64,000 bases of DNA from Acinetobacter sp. HY1485 (GCF_027568475.1 NZ_JANKZG010000002.1:124001-188000), one strand, 5' to 3'; numbered from the stretch's first letter, positions 51,499 to 62,180 are shown. Notes: generated by a model from the letters alone, not told the origin. Translations and numbers: made by a program.

Positions 51499-52089
51499 TT
51501 AAGGTTGTTTTAGATACGGCCAAGCGGCTCTTAGATAAATAATCATTGACCAAAGTGTTAAAAACACAGCCATATACAATAAAATATATGCCAAAATATT
51601 AAGCGGTTGCCAATTAAGTAAGAAAACACTAATCGCAATCATCTGAAATGCCGTTTTGTACTTACCGACAGTAGATACTGCCACGTTAGTTCTTGCACCT
51701 AACTCTGCCATCCATTCACGCAAAGCAGATACTGTAATTTCACGAGAAATAATGACAATTCCTGCAAATGCCATTGTAATGGTGGGCTTCCATTGCACTA
51801 ACACAACAAGCGCTGCAGCGACCATCAATTTATCTGCCACTGGGTCTAAGAAACGCCCAAATGCAGAAGTTTGGTTAAGCGCACGCGCCAAAAAGCCATC
51901 AAACCAATCTGTTACTGCTGCTAAAATAAAAATTGCCGTTAAAAGTGCATGACGAAACGTAATATCAGCTTGTACATCCGTCACCCCCAACGCAGGTGGC
52001 CAATAAGCAATGATCAAAAACACAGGGATAAGGATGATCCGTGCAATCGTTAAGATGTTGGGAATATTCAGGATTCGCCCTGTGGTCAT
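51499..52089 (-). CDS. pgsA: CDP-diacylglycerol-glycerol-3-phosphate 3-phosphatidyltransferase
   Basis: Encodes 196 aa from the ATG at 52089 (GGTGG 6 nt upstream); further upstream ATGs add a non-typical tail. CDP-alcohol phosphotransferase motif DGFLARALNQTSAFGRFLDP and VADK with the conserved DGxxAR-G-D-D pattern; about five helices. Makes phosphatidylglycerol phosphate. Neighbour uvrC lies upstream, the usual uvrC-pgsA order. Confidence 0.94.
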   Translation of the reverse strand: MTTGRILNIPNILTIARIILIPVFLIIAYWPPALGVTDVQADITFRHALLTAIFILAAVTDWFDGFLARALNQTSAFGRFLDPVADKLMVAAALVVLVQWKPTITMAFAGIVIISREITVSALREWMAELGARTNVAVSTVGKYKTAFQMIAISVFLLNWQPLNILAYILLYMAVFLTLWSMIIYLRAAWPYLKQP

Positions 52090-52169
52090 ATACATCCACC
52101 AATAAAGAATTTGTAACACTTTTTTATTGGGTTCACTTTATACGAAATCCTACACAGTGTCGACCATTG

Positions 52170-53969
52170 CTACTCATGTAATACTTTATAAATTGTACGT
52201 GCCATTGTATCGCCAATACCACTGACATAAGTCAATTCTTTTTCTGAGGCTTTAAGTACACCTTGAATGCCCCCAAAATGTGTCAGTAAGTCACGACGGC
52301 GTTTTGCACCTAATCCCGGAATGACTTCTAATACAGAGCCTGCACGGCGTTTGTCTCGTTTTGCACGATGTTTTGTAATTGCAAATCGATGTGCTTCATC
52401 ACGTACTTGCTGAATTAAATGCAACGCTTTGTGGTCTTCGGGTAATTGAATTTTTGTGCCATCCGTAAAATGAAGTGTTTCTAGCCCGGGCTTTCTGCCC
52501 TCACCTTTCGAAACACCAATCATAAATGGATCTAAGCCTAACGTTTGCATCACCTCCATTGCCATATGAAGCTGTCCTTTACCCCCATCAATCAACAGTA
52601 AATCAGGGAGCATGGCTTTTTTATAACGGCGAGTAAGTGCTTGTCGCATAGCTGCATAATCATCACCTGCTTGAATATCTTCAATCGAAAACTGACGATA
52701 ATCACGTTTGCGCGCACCCCCTTGGTCAAACACCACACAAGAGGCTATCGTCGCCTCCCCCATGGTATGACTAATGTCAAAACATTCAATACGGTCTATA
52801 CTACGCCCTGTTACTTCTGCTAGCTGATGAAAACGTTCATTCAGTTCTAAATGGTTACTTAATTGTCCTTTAATGGCATGTTCTACATTCATTTGAGCCA
52901 ATTGCAACCATTCAGCACGTACCTCTCGTACGTTATGTTTAATTTGAATTTTCTTTTCAAACGCTTGTGTAAAAGCAGTTTCTAACTGTTTTTGGTTAGG
53001 TAAATCAATATTAATAATCAGTTCTTGTGGGATTTCATCCGCCACTTGGAAGTAAAAGTTTGCCATAAAATCACTGAGCATCTGCCCAAGATCATCACCT
53101 AACATATCAGGGAAATAGCTTTTACCTCCCAACATGCGCCCGTTACGTACATGCATAATCTGCACACACGTCACACCTGCTAAATACGAAATGGCTAAAA
53201 TATCCGCTTCACCTTTAACTTTATAGACCGCTTGTTGTGCGGCAACATCACGCAATAACCCAAGTCGGTCTCTAAAAAATACTGCTTTTTCAAACTCTAA
53301 GTTTTCTGCCGCCGTTTCCATTTTTCCAATGAGTTCTTGATTAAGTGCTTTGGTATCACCTTGTAAAAAACGAATTGAACTTTCGACATCATTTTTATAA
53401 TCTTCGGGCGAAATTAAACCCACACAAGGTGCCGTACAACGCTTAATTTGATACTGCAAACATGGACGTTTACGCTGCGAGAAATAACTATTTTCACATT
53501 GGCGTACATTAAAAAGCTTTTGTAAAGTAAGTAGCATATCTTTGGCACTGTAAGCACTTGGATAAGGTCCAAAAAACTTACCTGCTTGATGTCTGCCTTT
53601 ACCACGCCCACTGGCAATACGTGGATAAGGCTTATCTGCCGATACAAAAATGTAAACGTAAGATTTATCATCACGCAACATAATGTTATACGGCGGACGA
53701 TGGAGCTTAATTAAATTTTGTTCAAGTAATAAGGCTTCTGTTTCTGAGCGTACGATCAACGTTTCAATATCATAAATACGCGCAACCAATGCCTGTGTTT
53801 TAGGATGCTCAATGGTTTTTACAAAGTAACTCGACACACGGTTTTTTAAGTTTTTTGCTTTGCCCACATATAACAACTCACCCTCTTTTCCAAGCATTTT
53901 ATAAACACCGGGCAGTTGGGTCATATTTGCCAATATTTTTTCGATATGCGGACGCGCGTTTGGGTTCAC
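52170..53969 (-). CDS. uvrC: Excinuclease ABC subunit C
   Basis: Encodes 599 aa if it starts at the GTG at 53969 ([17 protein letters not shown] 7 nt upstream); an open frame continues to an ATG at 54020 but the extra 17 residues look non-conserved. GIY-YIG nuclease ([20 protein letters not shown]), Cys-rich part ([15 protein letters not shown]), UvrB-binding UVR motif (near 205-240), RNase H-like endonuclease ([20 protein letters not shown]) and a C-terminal (HhH)2 ([16 protein letters not shown]). Confidence 0.95.
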   Translation of the reverse strand: MNPNARPHIEKILANMTQLPGVYKMLGKEGELLYVGKAKNLKNRVSSYFVKTIEHPKTQALVARIYDIETLIVRSETEALLLEQNLIKLHRPPYNIMLRDDKSYVYIFVSADKPYPRIASGRGKGRHQAGKFFGPYPSAYSAKDMLLTLQKLFNVRQCENSYFSQRKRPCLQYQIKRCTAPCVGLISPEDYKNDVESSIRFLQGDTKALNQELIGKMETAAENLEFEKAVFFRDRLGLLRDVAAQQAVYKVKGEADILAISYLAGVTCVQIMHVRNGRMLGGKSYFPDMLGDDLGQMLSDFMANFYFQVADEIPQELIINIDLPNQKQLETAFTQAFEKKIQIKHNVREVRAEWLQLAQMNVEHAIKGQLSNHLELNERFHQLAEVTGRSIDRIECFDISHTMGEATIASCVVFDQGGARKRDYRQFSIEDIQAGDDYAAMRQALTRRYKKAMLPDLLLIDGGKGQLHMAMEVMQTLGLDPFMIGVSKGEGRKPGLETLHFTDGTKIQLPEDHKALHLIQQVRDEAHRFAITKHRAKRDKRRAGSVLEVIPGLGAKRRRDLLTHFGGIQGVLKASEKELTYVSGIGDTMARTIYKVLHE

Positions 53970-54119
53970 AGTGTGCCTTTGCTTTGTTGTTGTACGTATT
54001 AAATGACGCTCAAACTTCAATTTTCAAGTGCACTAAAAAATTGGAGATACAAGCAGTTACATTCTTTTTTATTTAAAATATCGTAAAATTAAATTTTTGC
54101 AGATTAAAAGGGGTTAAGC

Positions 54120-55889
54120 ATGGTTTATTCGGGCAATGCCATCACGGTTCAAATGCTATCAGATGGAATTGCAGAATTTCGCTTTAATCTGCAAACGGAC
54201 TATCTCCAAGATTTTGAAGGCGCTTTGAATGCCATTAAAGCCACACCTCATATTCAAGGCATTTGGCTATCTGTTCCATCGCTATTTGGTCTTAATTTTG
54301 ATTGTAATGCATCACATGCACAACAGCTTATCACCTCTTTTGCTCAGCTTCCTATTCCTAAAGTTGCCACATTAGAACATCAAGCCATTGGTGGTGGTGC
54401 TGAGATTTTACTTGCCTGTGATTATCGTATTTTAACACCGCATGCCAAAATTGCTTTTCCCGACCTCACTTATGGTATGACGCCTTTTTTGGGCGGTACA
54501 GTGCGCTTGCCACATCTTGTTGGTCTACAAACAGCGATAGATTGGTTCATCTCTTCAAAGATTATTGATGCCAATACTGCCTTTAAAAACCATTTTTCTG
54601 ACAGTATTGTCACATCAGCCCAACTTAAAAATGCTGCGCTCCATACTTTAAAACTTGCGATTACAGGCAGACTGAATGGGCAATCTCAACGCCAACAATA
54701 CTCAAATGCCCAAAAGATATTGCAATTTCATCAAGCCAAACAAAGTACACTTGAGCAATTTCCGTTACAGCATTATCCAAGCTATAAATATTTAATTGAT
54801 CATCTTAAACATAGCTTTGATTTATCTGCTTATGATGCTTTAAAACAAGAACTTGCCATATATGAACAGGTCAAAGACTTACCACAAACACAGGCAACAC
54901 TGCATCATTGGCATAATTTGCAACAACTAAAAAAAGAAGAAAAACAAAATAAACGTTATGAACATCCTATTCAAAAAGTGGCATTATTTGGTGAAATTAC
55001 GTTTGCACCATCCATTGTCCAACAAGGTATGACTTGCTATATCCAAGACATCAATGCCTTACAAAATGCTTATCAAGCCACACCTGTTCAAAATTGGAAT
55101 TTTTTACAACCAAAAACCACAGATTTAAAACAAGTGGATATTATTTTTGAATGTTCTAATACCGATATCAAACAGCGTAAATATCAACTTGAAAATATTG
55201 AACACGACTGCCATCGCAACACAATATTGGTGGTACAACTTAAAGATTACAGCCTAGAAAAGGTAAGCATACACCTACAACATAAACATAATTTAGTTGG
55301 GTTACACGCACTTGATGACAATACGATTGAGCTGGTAAGGACCTCACAAACCTCCGATATTTGTATTGCAACTGTGAGTGCATTCTTACAGCGCCTTGGC
55401 AAAAAAGTCTTTGTAGTAAAAGATGCTCAAGGCTTTTTTATACGCCGTGTTGCTAAAGCCTATTTAGATGCCTATAGCCATTTGCTTCAACAAGGCATTA
55501 CGACAGAACAAATTTATCAGCAGTTAAATCAATTTGGTTGGGATACTACTCCTGAGCAATGGGCAACACGTTTTGAGCTGTATACCACTATTACGCCATA
55601 TCAATTACATACACATATTAAGCAAAACGATATAAATGACATGATGATGGTTTCGCTTTGCAATGAAGCCATCCGTTGCCTTGAAAAAGGCATTGTACAA
55701 AGCCATGCACAGCTTGATGTGATGACCATTGAAATTTTAGGATTTCCAATCTTTAAAGGCGGGGTTTATCATTATATCCAATCTATTGGTATTGCAGAAT
55801 ATTTAGCACTTTGCGACAAGTACAGTGACTTAGGTGAGCAATATAAAGCACCTGCTTCTTTGCTTGAGCAACAACAGGAGGTTGTTTAA
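54120..55889 (+). CDS. Degenerate FadB-like protein (hydratase/dehydrogenase remnants)
   Basis: Encodes 589 aa, about 130 shorter than FadB, but collinear with it. In the crotonase half GGGAE keeps the first catalytic Glu (E95), the second is D115 (PD instead of PE), and the oxyanion-hole ADITEF segment is absent. In the dehydrogenase half the NAD-binding GxGxxG is replaced by FGEITFAPS (290-298) and NTST is gone, while the catalytic His (H396, GLHAL) and a GFFIRR motif remain. The frame is fully open and followed directly by a fadA-like gene. Likely a pseudoenzyme or a recent relic of beta-oxidation. Confidence 0.8.
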   Translation: MVYSGNAITVQMLSDGIAEFRFNLQTDYLQDFEGALNAIKATPHIQGIWLSVPSLFGLNFDCNASHAQQLITSFAQLPIPKVATLEHQAIGGGAEILLACDYRILTPHAKIAFPDLTYGMTPFLGGTVRLPHLVGLQTAIDWFISSKIIDANTAFKNHFSDSIVTSAQLKNAALHTLKLAITGRLNGQSQRQQYSNAQKILQFHQAKQSTLEQFPLQHYPSYKYLIDHLKHSFDLSAYDALKQELAIYEQVKDLPQTQATLHHWHNLQQLKKEEKQNKRYEHPIQKVALFGEITFAPSIVQQGMTCYIQDINALQNAYQATPVQNWNFLQPKTTDLKQVDIIFECSNTDIKQRKYQLENIEHDCHRNTILVVQLKDYSLEKVSIHLQHKHNLVGLHALDDNTIELVRTSQTSDICIATVSAFLQRLGKKVFVVKDAQGFFIRRVAKAYLDAYSHLLQQGITTEQIYQQLNQFGWDTTPEQWATRFELYTTITPYQLHTHIKQNDINDMMMVSLCNEAIRCLEKGIVQSHAQLDVMTIEILGFPIFKGGVYHYIQSIGIAEYLALCDKYSDLGEQYKAPASLLEQQQEVV

Positions 55890-56933
55890 ATGAAGCGTTT
55901 AAATCCGCGTGATATTGTGATTGTAGATGCTGTACGAACTGCCATCACCAAAGCAAATAATGGATTTTTCCAACATTTAAGTACAACCGACTTAGCAACT
56001 GCCGTCATTAACCACTTAATAAAACGGGATGAAATAGCATCTTTAGATGGGGTGATTTTCAATTCGGCACATTCCGAATTAGCACGTAAAGCCATTTTAC
56101 AAGTAGGTCTTGCACCACAAACCCTAGGGCAAACAACAGGTTTACAGGCATTACAATCTGCCATTTTGCAAATTGCCACACAACAAGGTCAGAGCTTTAT
56201 TGTGGGTGATGTGAGCCAAGCACAGACGCTTAACTATCAATCGGCTGATTTGTTAGCACGTATGCATCAGATTAGCCGTCTTGAACAAGATGAGTTTAGT
56301 GTGCAATCTCATCAACGTGCATGGCAAGCCACACAAAGCGGGTTATTTTCTTCGCATATTGTGCCTGTAACGGGACATCTACCTAATGGCTTTTTACACG
56401 TTGCAGAGCAAGACGAACTTATTCAAGCCAATGCAAGTTTAGAAGCATTTTCAAAAAGTGCTGTTTTGCATTATGGAACAGCAACACATACCAATACTGC
56501 ATCATCTGCAGTAGGTGCATCTGCCATGTTAGTGATGTCTGCCGAGCATGCCAAGACACTTAATCTAAAACCTAGAGCCGTCATTAGAGCCATTGCATGT
56601 ACGGCGCATGACCCTGCACTTGCAGGCTATGCGATGGTGACAAGCACACAAAAAGCCTTACAACTTGCCAATCTAAAAATAAAACAGATTCAGCAGTTTG
56701 ATTTTTTTGAAAGTAGTGCCAGTGATGTGCTATCCACATTAAACGTTTTAAGTTTAAAACCTGACCAAGTCAATTTATATGGCGGTGCATTGGCACTTGG
56801 GCATACACAAGCACCAACTCAATCCTTAAATACATTAATCAGTACACTTGAACAACAAAATAATAATATGGGTTTAATGGCTATGGCAACACCATTAGGA
56901 GAAGGCTTAAGCGTTATTATTGAACGAGTGTAG
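55890..56933 (+). CDS. Degenerate FadA-like thiolase
   Basis: Encodes 347 aa versus about 390 for FadA. Start follows the fadB-like stop directly, with GGAGG upstream. The thiolase frame is recognisable (RDIVIVDAVRTAITKANNGFF, GGALALGHTQ with H305, GLMAMATPLGEGLSVIIERV), but the nucleophile region NRLCGSS is deleted (LGQTTGLQALQS at 79-90) and the C-terminal Cys of the CIGLG motif reads ATPLG. Both catalytic cysteines are therefore missing, so thiolase activity is not expected. Operon order with fadB is conserved. Confidence 0.8.
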   Translation: MKRLNPRDIVIVDAVRTAITKANNGFFQHLSTTDLATAVINHLIKRDEIASLDGVIFNSAHSELARKAILQVGLAPQTLGQTTGLQALQSAILQIATQQGQSFIVGDVSQAQTLNYQSADLLARMHQISRLEQDEFSVQSHQRAWQATQSGLFSSHIVPVTGHLPNGFLHVAEQDELIQANASLEAFSKSAVLHYGTATHTNTASSAVGASAMLVMSAEHAKTLNLKPRAVIRAIACTAHDPALAGYAMVTSTQKALQLANLKIKQIQQFDFFESSASDVLSTLNVLSLKPDQVNLYGGALALGHTQAPTQSLNTLISTLEQQNNNMGLMAMATPLGEGLSVIIERV

Positions 56934-56996
56934 GCATCTACCCCTGCCTTTTGTTACATTAGCACTTATCGAGTGAATGAAAAAATAGAGAATTTT

Positions 56997-57644
56997 ATGC
57001 GTGTTGATATTTGGTCAGATGTGGTATGTCCTTTTTGCTATATTGCAAAAAAACGCCTAGAACGTGTGGCGAAAGAAGCCAATGTAGAACTTGAAGTTTA
57101 CTGGCATAGTTTTCAGTTAGACCCTGAGGCACCTGCTTCACATACCATGTCTAACACCGAGCGTTTGGCACAAAAGTATGGACGTAGTGTAGAAGAAACT
57201 GAAGCCCTACAGCAACAAATTGCAGATATGGCACGTCAAGAAGGTATTGACTTTCAATGGCAAAAAGCGAACTCAGGTAATACGCTGAATGCTCATCGTA
57301 TTATTCATTTAGCCCAAAGTAAAAACTTAGGCGAGCAAGCAAAAGAAGCATTTTTCCATGCTGCATTAACCGAAGGCTTACCTGTAGGCGAACGTGAAAC
57401 AGTTGAAGAAATTGCATCTCGTATTGGCTTAGATCATGGCGAAGTAGAAGACTTACTCAATTCTAATGAATTTAAAGAGTTTGTTGAATATGATGAAAAA
57501 GTGGCACGCGAACAGCTTGAAGTAAAAGGAGTACCATTTTTTGTCTTTGAGCAAAAGGTGGCACTTGCTGGGGCACAGCCTGATCATGTACTTTTAGATG
57601 TAATAAAAAAGGTACAAGATAAACAGCAACAAGCTACTGAATAA
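56997..57644 (+). CDS. DsbA-family oxidoreductase, FrnE-like
   Basis: Encodes 215 aa from the ATG at 56997; a GTG eight codons upstream is an alternative. Thioredoxin-fold with the FrnE start MRVDIWSDVVCPFCYIAKKR (CPFC at 11-14), helical insertion, and the cis-Pro region VKGVPFFVF. No signal peptide, so cytoplasmic. Probably a 2-hydroxychromene isomerase/FrnE-type disulfide protein linked to oxidative stress. Confidence 0.9.
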   Translation: MRVDIWSDVVCPFCYIAKKRLERVAKEANVELEVYWHSFQLDPEAPASHTMSNTERLAQKYGRSVEETEALQQQIADMARQEGIDFQWQKANSGNTLNAHRIIHLAQSKNLGEQAKEAFFHAALTEGLPVGERETVEEIASRIGLDHGEVEDLLNSNEFKEFVEYDEKVAREQLEVKGVPFFVFEQKVALAGAQPDHVLLDVIKKVQDKQQQATE

Positions 57645-57651
57645 GACAAAT

Positions 57652-57680
57652 AGACAATAGAACGCATTGTTCTATTGTCT
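57652..57680. terminator. Strong hairpin after frnE-like gene
   Basis: AGACAATAGAAC (57652-57663) and GTTCTATTGTCT (57669-57680) are perfect 12-bp arms with a 5-nt loop. It has no clear T-run and ends 3 bp before the next possible ATG, so it may attenuate or regulate the following operon instead of ending transcription. Confidence 0.6.
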
Positions 57681-57683
57681 TCA

Positions 57684-57887
57684 ATGAGTATTAAATGTAT
57701 GCAACAAATTGAAGACTTTTTACAAGAAAAAATTTCTTTTCGCGACCTAGATGTTGATCAGCTTGTGGAACTTACCTTACAGCACCAAAATCCACATAGT
57801 CACGAATATACCTTGTTAGAACTCACTTTGAATCAACTTTTGTCTAAATATCTCGAAGTTGCCAAAACCTATGTTGAAAAACTATGA
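57684..57887 (+). CDS. Small hypothetical protein, first gene of an unknown operon
   Basis: Encodes 67 aa from ATG 57684 (or 62 aa from ATG 57699). Acidic and helical (QQIEDFLQEKISFRDLDVDQ). Overlaps the next gene by 4 bp (ATGA). No family recognised; context implies co-function with the two following genes. Confidence 0.6.
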   Translation: MSIKCMQQIEDFLQEKISFRDLDVDQLVELTLQHQNPHSHEYTLLELTLNQLLSKYLEVAKTYVEKL

Positions 57888-59062
57888 ACTTAAATGACAA
57901 AGCACGTCTTATTCAAGACATACAACGTACACTTAAAACCATAGATAACAAAACATTACCACTCATTGAGCAAGCAAAAGCCGCACATCATTTAAAAAAT
58001 ATACTTACAGATTGTAAAAAAGATATTGCGCAGCAAGAATACATCAACCAAAGTGTAGAGCAAGACTTTCAAAAAGACGTTGTACAATGCTTACATCTCT
58101 CAAAATTTAAAAAAACCTATCGAGGTGTTTTTCATGAGCGCTCTTTTTTATTACAAGGGCTTAATGAAGATGCTGAGCAGGGTTGGGCAATTTTGTATGA
58201 TCAAACCCTAAAACAATGGCAAATTTGGGTTATTCCACAAGCATTAAAAGGCGCAATACATTGTAGTTGGAAAAGCTCATTGGTCGATGCCTATCGCTGG
58301 TTACTGCAACAGCAACAATTGTTAAATTGTCTAATAAACGATGTCGAGTATAGTCAAAAAACATTACAACAAGAATCCTACACCGTTATTCATTTATTTG
58401 ACCAAGAAGGGTTACTTACCCATCTGCATATACAACCAACCCTGTACCGTATTGACTTTATGGAGACTAATCCTCAACAACCTTACGTAGAATGGTTTAC
58501 GCAAACTAAAAACTTATCGCAAATCCAAAACTGTCATGTATATATTGCAGAGAAACTCAGCCAAAACTTTGAGTTCTTAGGTTATATGGTTTTAATTGGT
58601 ACACCAGACCGTGAAAAAATGGTTGATTTAGTTTCAAGCTATTGCAAAAAATTTGCTGTTAAAATAAATTCGGTTAAAACACTCACACTTGATAGACTTT
58701 TATCATGTATTCATCAATTAGACCGCCTATTTGAATGTTACAAGACAGCACGCCCTATTATTCCTAGTCGTTATAATGTTGAGTTTATTCCTAAAGCCCT
58801 ACTTTCTAAACTTAACTTAGTCACAATCCAAGAAGCACCTGCAACCAAACAAACACCTGTTATTTTACTTAAAGAACAACAATCTTATCGAATTATGCAT
58901 GGGAAAAATCGCTTACAACTTGCAACTCAAGAAGATTTTTTACCCTATAAACTTTTTACTCGTCAACAAGGTATGTCTTGGCAAAAATTTCAAGATATTC
59001 TTCATACACTTCCTGAACCAGTTTCAGCAGATACCCTGCAAAAGGTATTGAGTCAACAATAA
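57884..59062 (+). CDS. Hypothetical protein, 392 aa
   Basis: No signal peptide and no recognised motif. N-terminal 70 residues helical and charged; the middle is mixed alpha/beta with aromatic residues (GWAILYDQTLKQWQIWVIP, YVEWFTQTKNL). Overlaps the preceding gene by 4 bp and the next by one base (TAATG), so the three form a translationally coupled operon. Probably an Acinetobacter-specific conserved protein. Confidence 0.75.
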   Translation: MNLNDKARLIQDIQRTLKTIDNKTLPLIEQAKAAHHLKNILTDCKKDIAQQEYINQSVEQDFQKDVVQCLHLSKFKKTYRGVFHERSFLLQGLNEDAEQGWAILYDQTLKQWQIWVIPQALKGAIHCSWKSSLVDAYRWLLQQQQLLNCLINDVEYSQKTLQQESYTVIHLFDQEGLLTHLHIQPTLYRIDFMETNPQQPYVEWFTQTKNLSQIQNCHVYIAEKLSQNFEFLGYMVLIGTPDREKMVDLVSSYCKKFAVKINSVKTLTLDRLLSCIHQLDRLFECYKTARPIIPSRYNVEFIPKALLSKLNLVTIQEAPATKQTPVILLKEQQSYRIMHGKNRLQLATQEDFLPYKLFTRQQGMSWQKFQDILHTLPEPVSADTLQKVLSQQ

Positions 59063-59799
59063 TGAAATACGGTTTTTTTCTTCTTTTGATTCCTTGCACA
59101 CTCTATGCTCATGAACCAACAGCTGATGAGCTCATGGCTGTATTTGGTCCTGATTCTCTTGAAAATCGTATGCTGGTAGCGGAACAAAAAACTAAGAAAC
59201 CAAAACAGTTGGGCTTTAAGCATTCGAATAAGAAAAAAACGAAAGTGGTAAAAGAACCTCTGTGGCTACAACAAATTTTCAATAGTATATTTGGGATTTT
59301 TCCATTTCAAAGTGATGTAAATTTGGGGTCAAATTCAAATAGCGATGTGTATGTAGAATTCAATGCACAAAAGCTATGGAAGATTACACCTGATTTTAAT
59401 ATGGGTGCAGAACAGGTTTTTAGGTATGGTGCTGAAAGTAAGACCTATTCAGAAACACATTTTAACTTTACGCAACAACAGTCATCTAAAGCATTTGCTT
59501 CTAATAATTTTTCTATTGTCAAAACCTACGAAACCCAAATTACATGGGATGATAAACTTTACCGCCAACAAGAATTTGAAAATAATAACCGCCTAAGCTA
59601 TGGTGTCTATTCAAGTGGCACATATGATAAAGAAAAAAAAGATATAGAAATTGATAACTGGGGACCTTATTTTGCATGGCGTTTGCCTATTTGGCGTGAT
59701 TGGGTCTATTTAGAAAATGAATTGTCTTATTACAAAGATGCAACTGCCGTAGAAGGCTACTCATTTAATGTTGGTATTAAATTAGAGGCAACCTTCTAA
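59062..59799 (+). CDS. Exported protein, probably outer-membrane beta-barrel-like
   Basis: Encodes 245 aa. Signal peptide of about 16-17 residues (MKYGFFLLLIPCTLYA, cleavage before HEP). A basic linker with KHSNKKKTKVVK precedes a C-terminal region with alternating hydrophobic residues (KLWKITPDFNMGAEQVFRYG, YFAWRLPIWRDWVYLENELSYYK) ending in aromatic F, the usual end of outer-membrane barrels. Third gene of the unknown operon, closed by a terminator. Confidence 0.7.
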   Translation: MKYGFFLLLIPCTLYAHEPTADELMAVFGPDSLENRMLVAEQKTKKPKQLGFKHSNKKKTKVVKEPLWLQQIFNSIFGIFPFQSDVNLGSNSNSDVYVEFNAQKLWKITPDFNMGAEQVFRYGAESKTYSETHFNFTQQQSSKAFASNNFSIVKTYETQITWDDKLYRQQEFENNNRLSYGVYSSGTYDKEKKDIEIDNWGPYFAWRLPIWRDWVYLENELSYYKDATAVEGYSFNVGIKLEATF

Positions 59800-59827
59800 A
59801 AAAAGTGCCTCTATTGAGGCACTTTTT
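59800..59827. terminator. Bidirectional terminator
   Basis: AAAAAGTGCCTC and GAGGCACTTTTT, a perfect 12-bp stem with TATT loop, lies between convergent genes (stops at 59799 and 59831) and has A- and T-runs for both directions. Confidence 0.9.
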
Positions 59828-59830
59828 AGT

Positions 59831-61753
59831 TTATTTCAACAATAAACTATTAATACGTTTGACGTATTCAGCTGGGTCTTCAGGTAGACCACCTTCAGCA
59901 ATCACCGCTTGATCAAAAATAACATTTGCTAAGTCGTCAAACTGTGCAGAACCTTCTAATTTTTTCACTAAAGGATGCTCAGGGTTAATCTCAAGCGTTG
60001 GCTTCACATCAGGTACAGCTTGCCCTGCTTGTTTAAGCATACGTACCAATTGTGGTGAAAGTTCACCTTCACTTGTCACTAAACATGCAGGAGAATCAAC
60101 TAAACGTGACGTTAAGCGTACTTCTTTGGTTTTGTCTTTAAGTGCATCGGTCAGTTTATCTACCACAGGTTTAAACTGCGCTTGTGCTTCTTCAAGTGCC
60201 TTTTTCTCTTCGGCATCTTGTAAGTCACCTAAATCTACCGCACCTTTAGCAATACTTTGCATTGGTGTACCGTCAAACTCATGCACAAAATTCATTGCCC
60301 ACTCATCTACACGGTCAGCCATTAGTAAAACTTCAATACCTTTTTTCTTAAATAGCTCAAGCTGTGGCGAGTTTTTAGCTGCCGTTAAGCTGTCAGCCGT
60401 TACATAGTAAATTGCTTTTTGCCCGTCTTTCATACGTGCTTTATAGTCTACTAAAGACGTACTCACTTCATCATTGGTTGATGTTGCAAAACGTAAGATT
60501 TTTAAGATACGTTCACGGTTTGCCGTATCTTCGCCTAATCCTTCTTTTAGAACAGAACCAAACTCAGCATAGAACTGCTTAAATTTCTCTTGGTCTTTTT
60601 CATCTTCCGATTTTGCTAAACCATCAAGCATTGTGAGTACACGGCGTGCATTACCTTCACGGATCAGTTTCACATCACGGCTTTCTTGTAATAGCTCACG
60701 GCTCACATTAAGCGGTAGGTCTGCGCTATCCACCACACCTTGTACAAAACGTAAGTAGTTTGGAATCAGGTTATCCGCATCATCCATAATAAAGACACGT
60801 TTTACGTATAGCTTGATGCCTGCTTTTGCTTCACGTGTAAATAAATCTTGAGATGCTTTACTTGGAATATAGAGGAGTTGTGTATATTCCGTATTCCCTT
60901 CTACACGATTGTGCGACCATGTAATCGGTGCTTCAAAGTCATGTGTTAAGTTTTTATAAAACTCAACGTACTGCTCTTCTGTAATGTCATTTTTACTGCG
61001 TGTCCATAACGCACTTGCAGAGTTAATGGCTTCCCACTCGTCAGTTTTAACCATCTGACCGCCTTTAGGTTCTTCACCCTCAGCCACTTCCTCTTCTTGC
61101 CACACTTCTTTTTGCATTTCAATTGGCAAGCTAATGTGGTCAGAATATTTATTAATAATCTGTTTTGCTTTATAAGACTCTAAATAATCTAACGCATCAT
61201 CACGTAAATGTAGAATGATATCTGTACCGCGAGGTGCTTTATCAATTTGCTGAACTTCAAACTCGCCTGTACCACCACTAATCCAACGTACACCCTCAGT
61301 TTCAGGTAAACCTGCACGGCGTGACTCTACTGTAATCTTATCAGCTACAATAAAACCTGAATAAAAACCTACACCAAACTGACCAATCAATTGAGCATCA
61401 GATTTCTGATCGCCCGTCAGTTTAGACATAAAGTCTTTAGTACCTGATTTTGCAATGGTACCTAAATTATCAATGGCTTCTTGTTGATTTAAGCCAATAC
61501 CATTATCCGAAATAATAATTTTTTTATTTTCTTTATCTAGCGTTACACGTACATGCAAATCAGGGTCATTTTCGTATAAATCAGGTTGATTAATGCCTTC
61601 AAAACGTAATTTATCACACGCATCTGACGCATTTGAGATCAATTCACGTAAAAAGATTTCAGGGTTTGAATAAAGTGAATGCGTTACTAAATGCAGTAGC
61701 TGTGCAACTTCTGTCTGAAACGTATAATTTTTTGAAGCATTTTGCTCACTCAT
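59831..61753 (-). CDS. htpG: Chaperone protein HtpG (Hsp90)
   Basis: Encodes 640 aa. N-terminal GHKL ATPase ([53 protein letters not shown]), middle domain with the catalytic Arg region ([12 protein letters not shown]) and C-terminal dimerisation domain. An acidic loop near 215-230 ([12 protein letters not shown]) is typical. Monocistronic. Confidence 0.97.
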   Translation of the reverse strand: MSEQNASKNYTFQTEVAQLLHLVTHSLYSNPEIFLRELISNASDACDKLRFEGINQPDLYENDPDLHVRVTLDKENKKIIISDNGIGLNQQEAIDNLGTIAKSGTKDFMSKLTGDQKSDAQLIGQFGVGFYSGFIVADKITVESRRAGLPETEGVRWISGGTGEFEVQQIDKAPRGTDIILHLRDDALDYLESYKAKQIINKYSDHISLPIEMQKEVWQEEEVAEGEEPKGGQMVKTDEWEAINSASALWTRSKNDITEEQYVEFYKNLTHDFEAPITWSHNRVEGNTEYTQLLYIPSKASQDLFTREAKAGIKLYVKRVFIMDDADNLIPNYLRFVQGVVDSADLPLNVSRELLQESRDVKLIREGNARRVLTMLDGLAKSEDEKDQEKFKQFYAEFGSVLKEGLGEDTANRERILKILRFATSTNDEVSTSLVDYKARMKDGQKAIYYVTADSLTAAKNSPQLELFKKKGIEVLLMADRVDEWAMNFVHEFDGTPMQSIAKGAVDLGDLQDAEEKKALEEAQAQFKPVVDKLTDALKDKTKEVRLTSRLVDSPACLVTSEGELSPQLVRMLKQAGQAVPDVKPTLEINPEHPLVKKLEGSAQFDDLANVIFDQAVIAEGGLPEDPAEYVKRINSLLLK

Positions 61754-61841
61754 GAATCACTCCTTCAACATTTATTGTATTCAATGCTTTAAAAATGGAG
61801 TGACTCTACTCATTTTCAAGTTTAATTTTAATGTTTTTTAC

Positions 61842-62180
61842 TCAAAAAGGTCCTTGAGTAAGCACACGGTTATTAATAATACTGTCTAAGTGCTGTTGGC
61901 GTATAGAATAAGCATTGGCAATACACTGCCCATCTGCCCCGCAGGTATTCCGTTTTTTTAGCCATTGGTACTGTGCGCTTTTTTCATCATCACGCCCTCC
62001 CATAGGTACAGCATGCAATACAATATTATAAATAGTCACCAACTTTACATCGGCATCATTGAGGCTTCTTGTATTACAAATCGTCTTTTCTGTTGAAGTT
62101 TTTGCTTGAGTACATGGAAAGCTTGCTGCATGCCCTAAGCTCATTGTACCAAATAATAATAATCCCAATAATTTTTTCAT
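61842..62180 (-). CDS. LprI-like (DUF1311) exported protein
   Basis: Encodes 112 aa from the ATG at 62180 with GGAGG about 8 nt upstream. Signal peptide of about 18-20 residues (MKKLLGLLLFGTMSLGHA). Cysteine pattern FPCTQAK, EKTICNTRSL, KRNTCGADGQCIAN is typical of the lysozyme-inhibitor LprI-like N-terminal family. Periplasmic; lysozyme inhibition is an unproven guess. Confidence 0.8.
   Translation of the reverse strand: MKKLLGLLLFGTMSLGHAASFPCTQAKTSTEKTICNTRSLNDADVKLVTIYNIVLHAVPMGGRDDEKSAQYQWLKKRNTCGADGQCIANAYSIRQQHLDSIINNRVLTQGPF

Noticed and set aside
54120-56933. fadBA decay as a sequencing frameshift artefact
   Set aside because: Losses are spread over separate motifs, in frame, and the frames stay open throughout; a few base errors cannot produce this.
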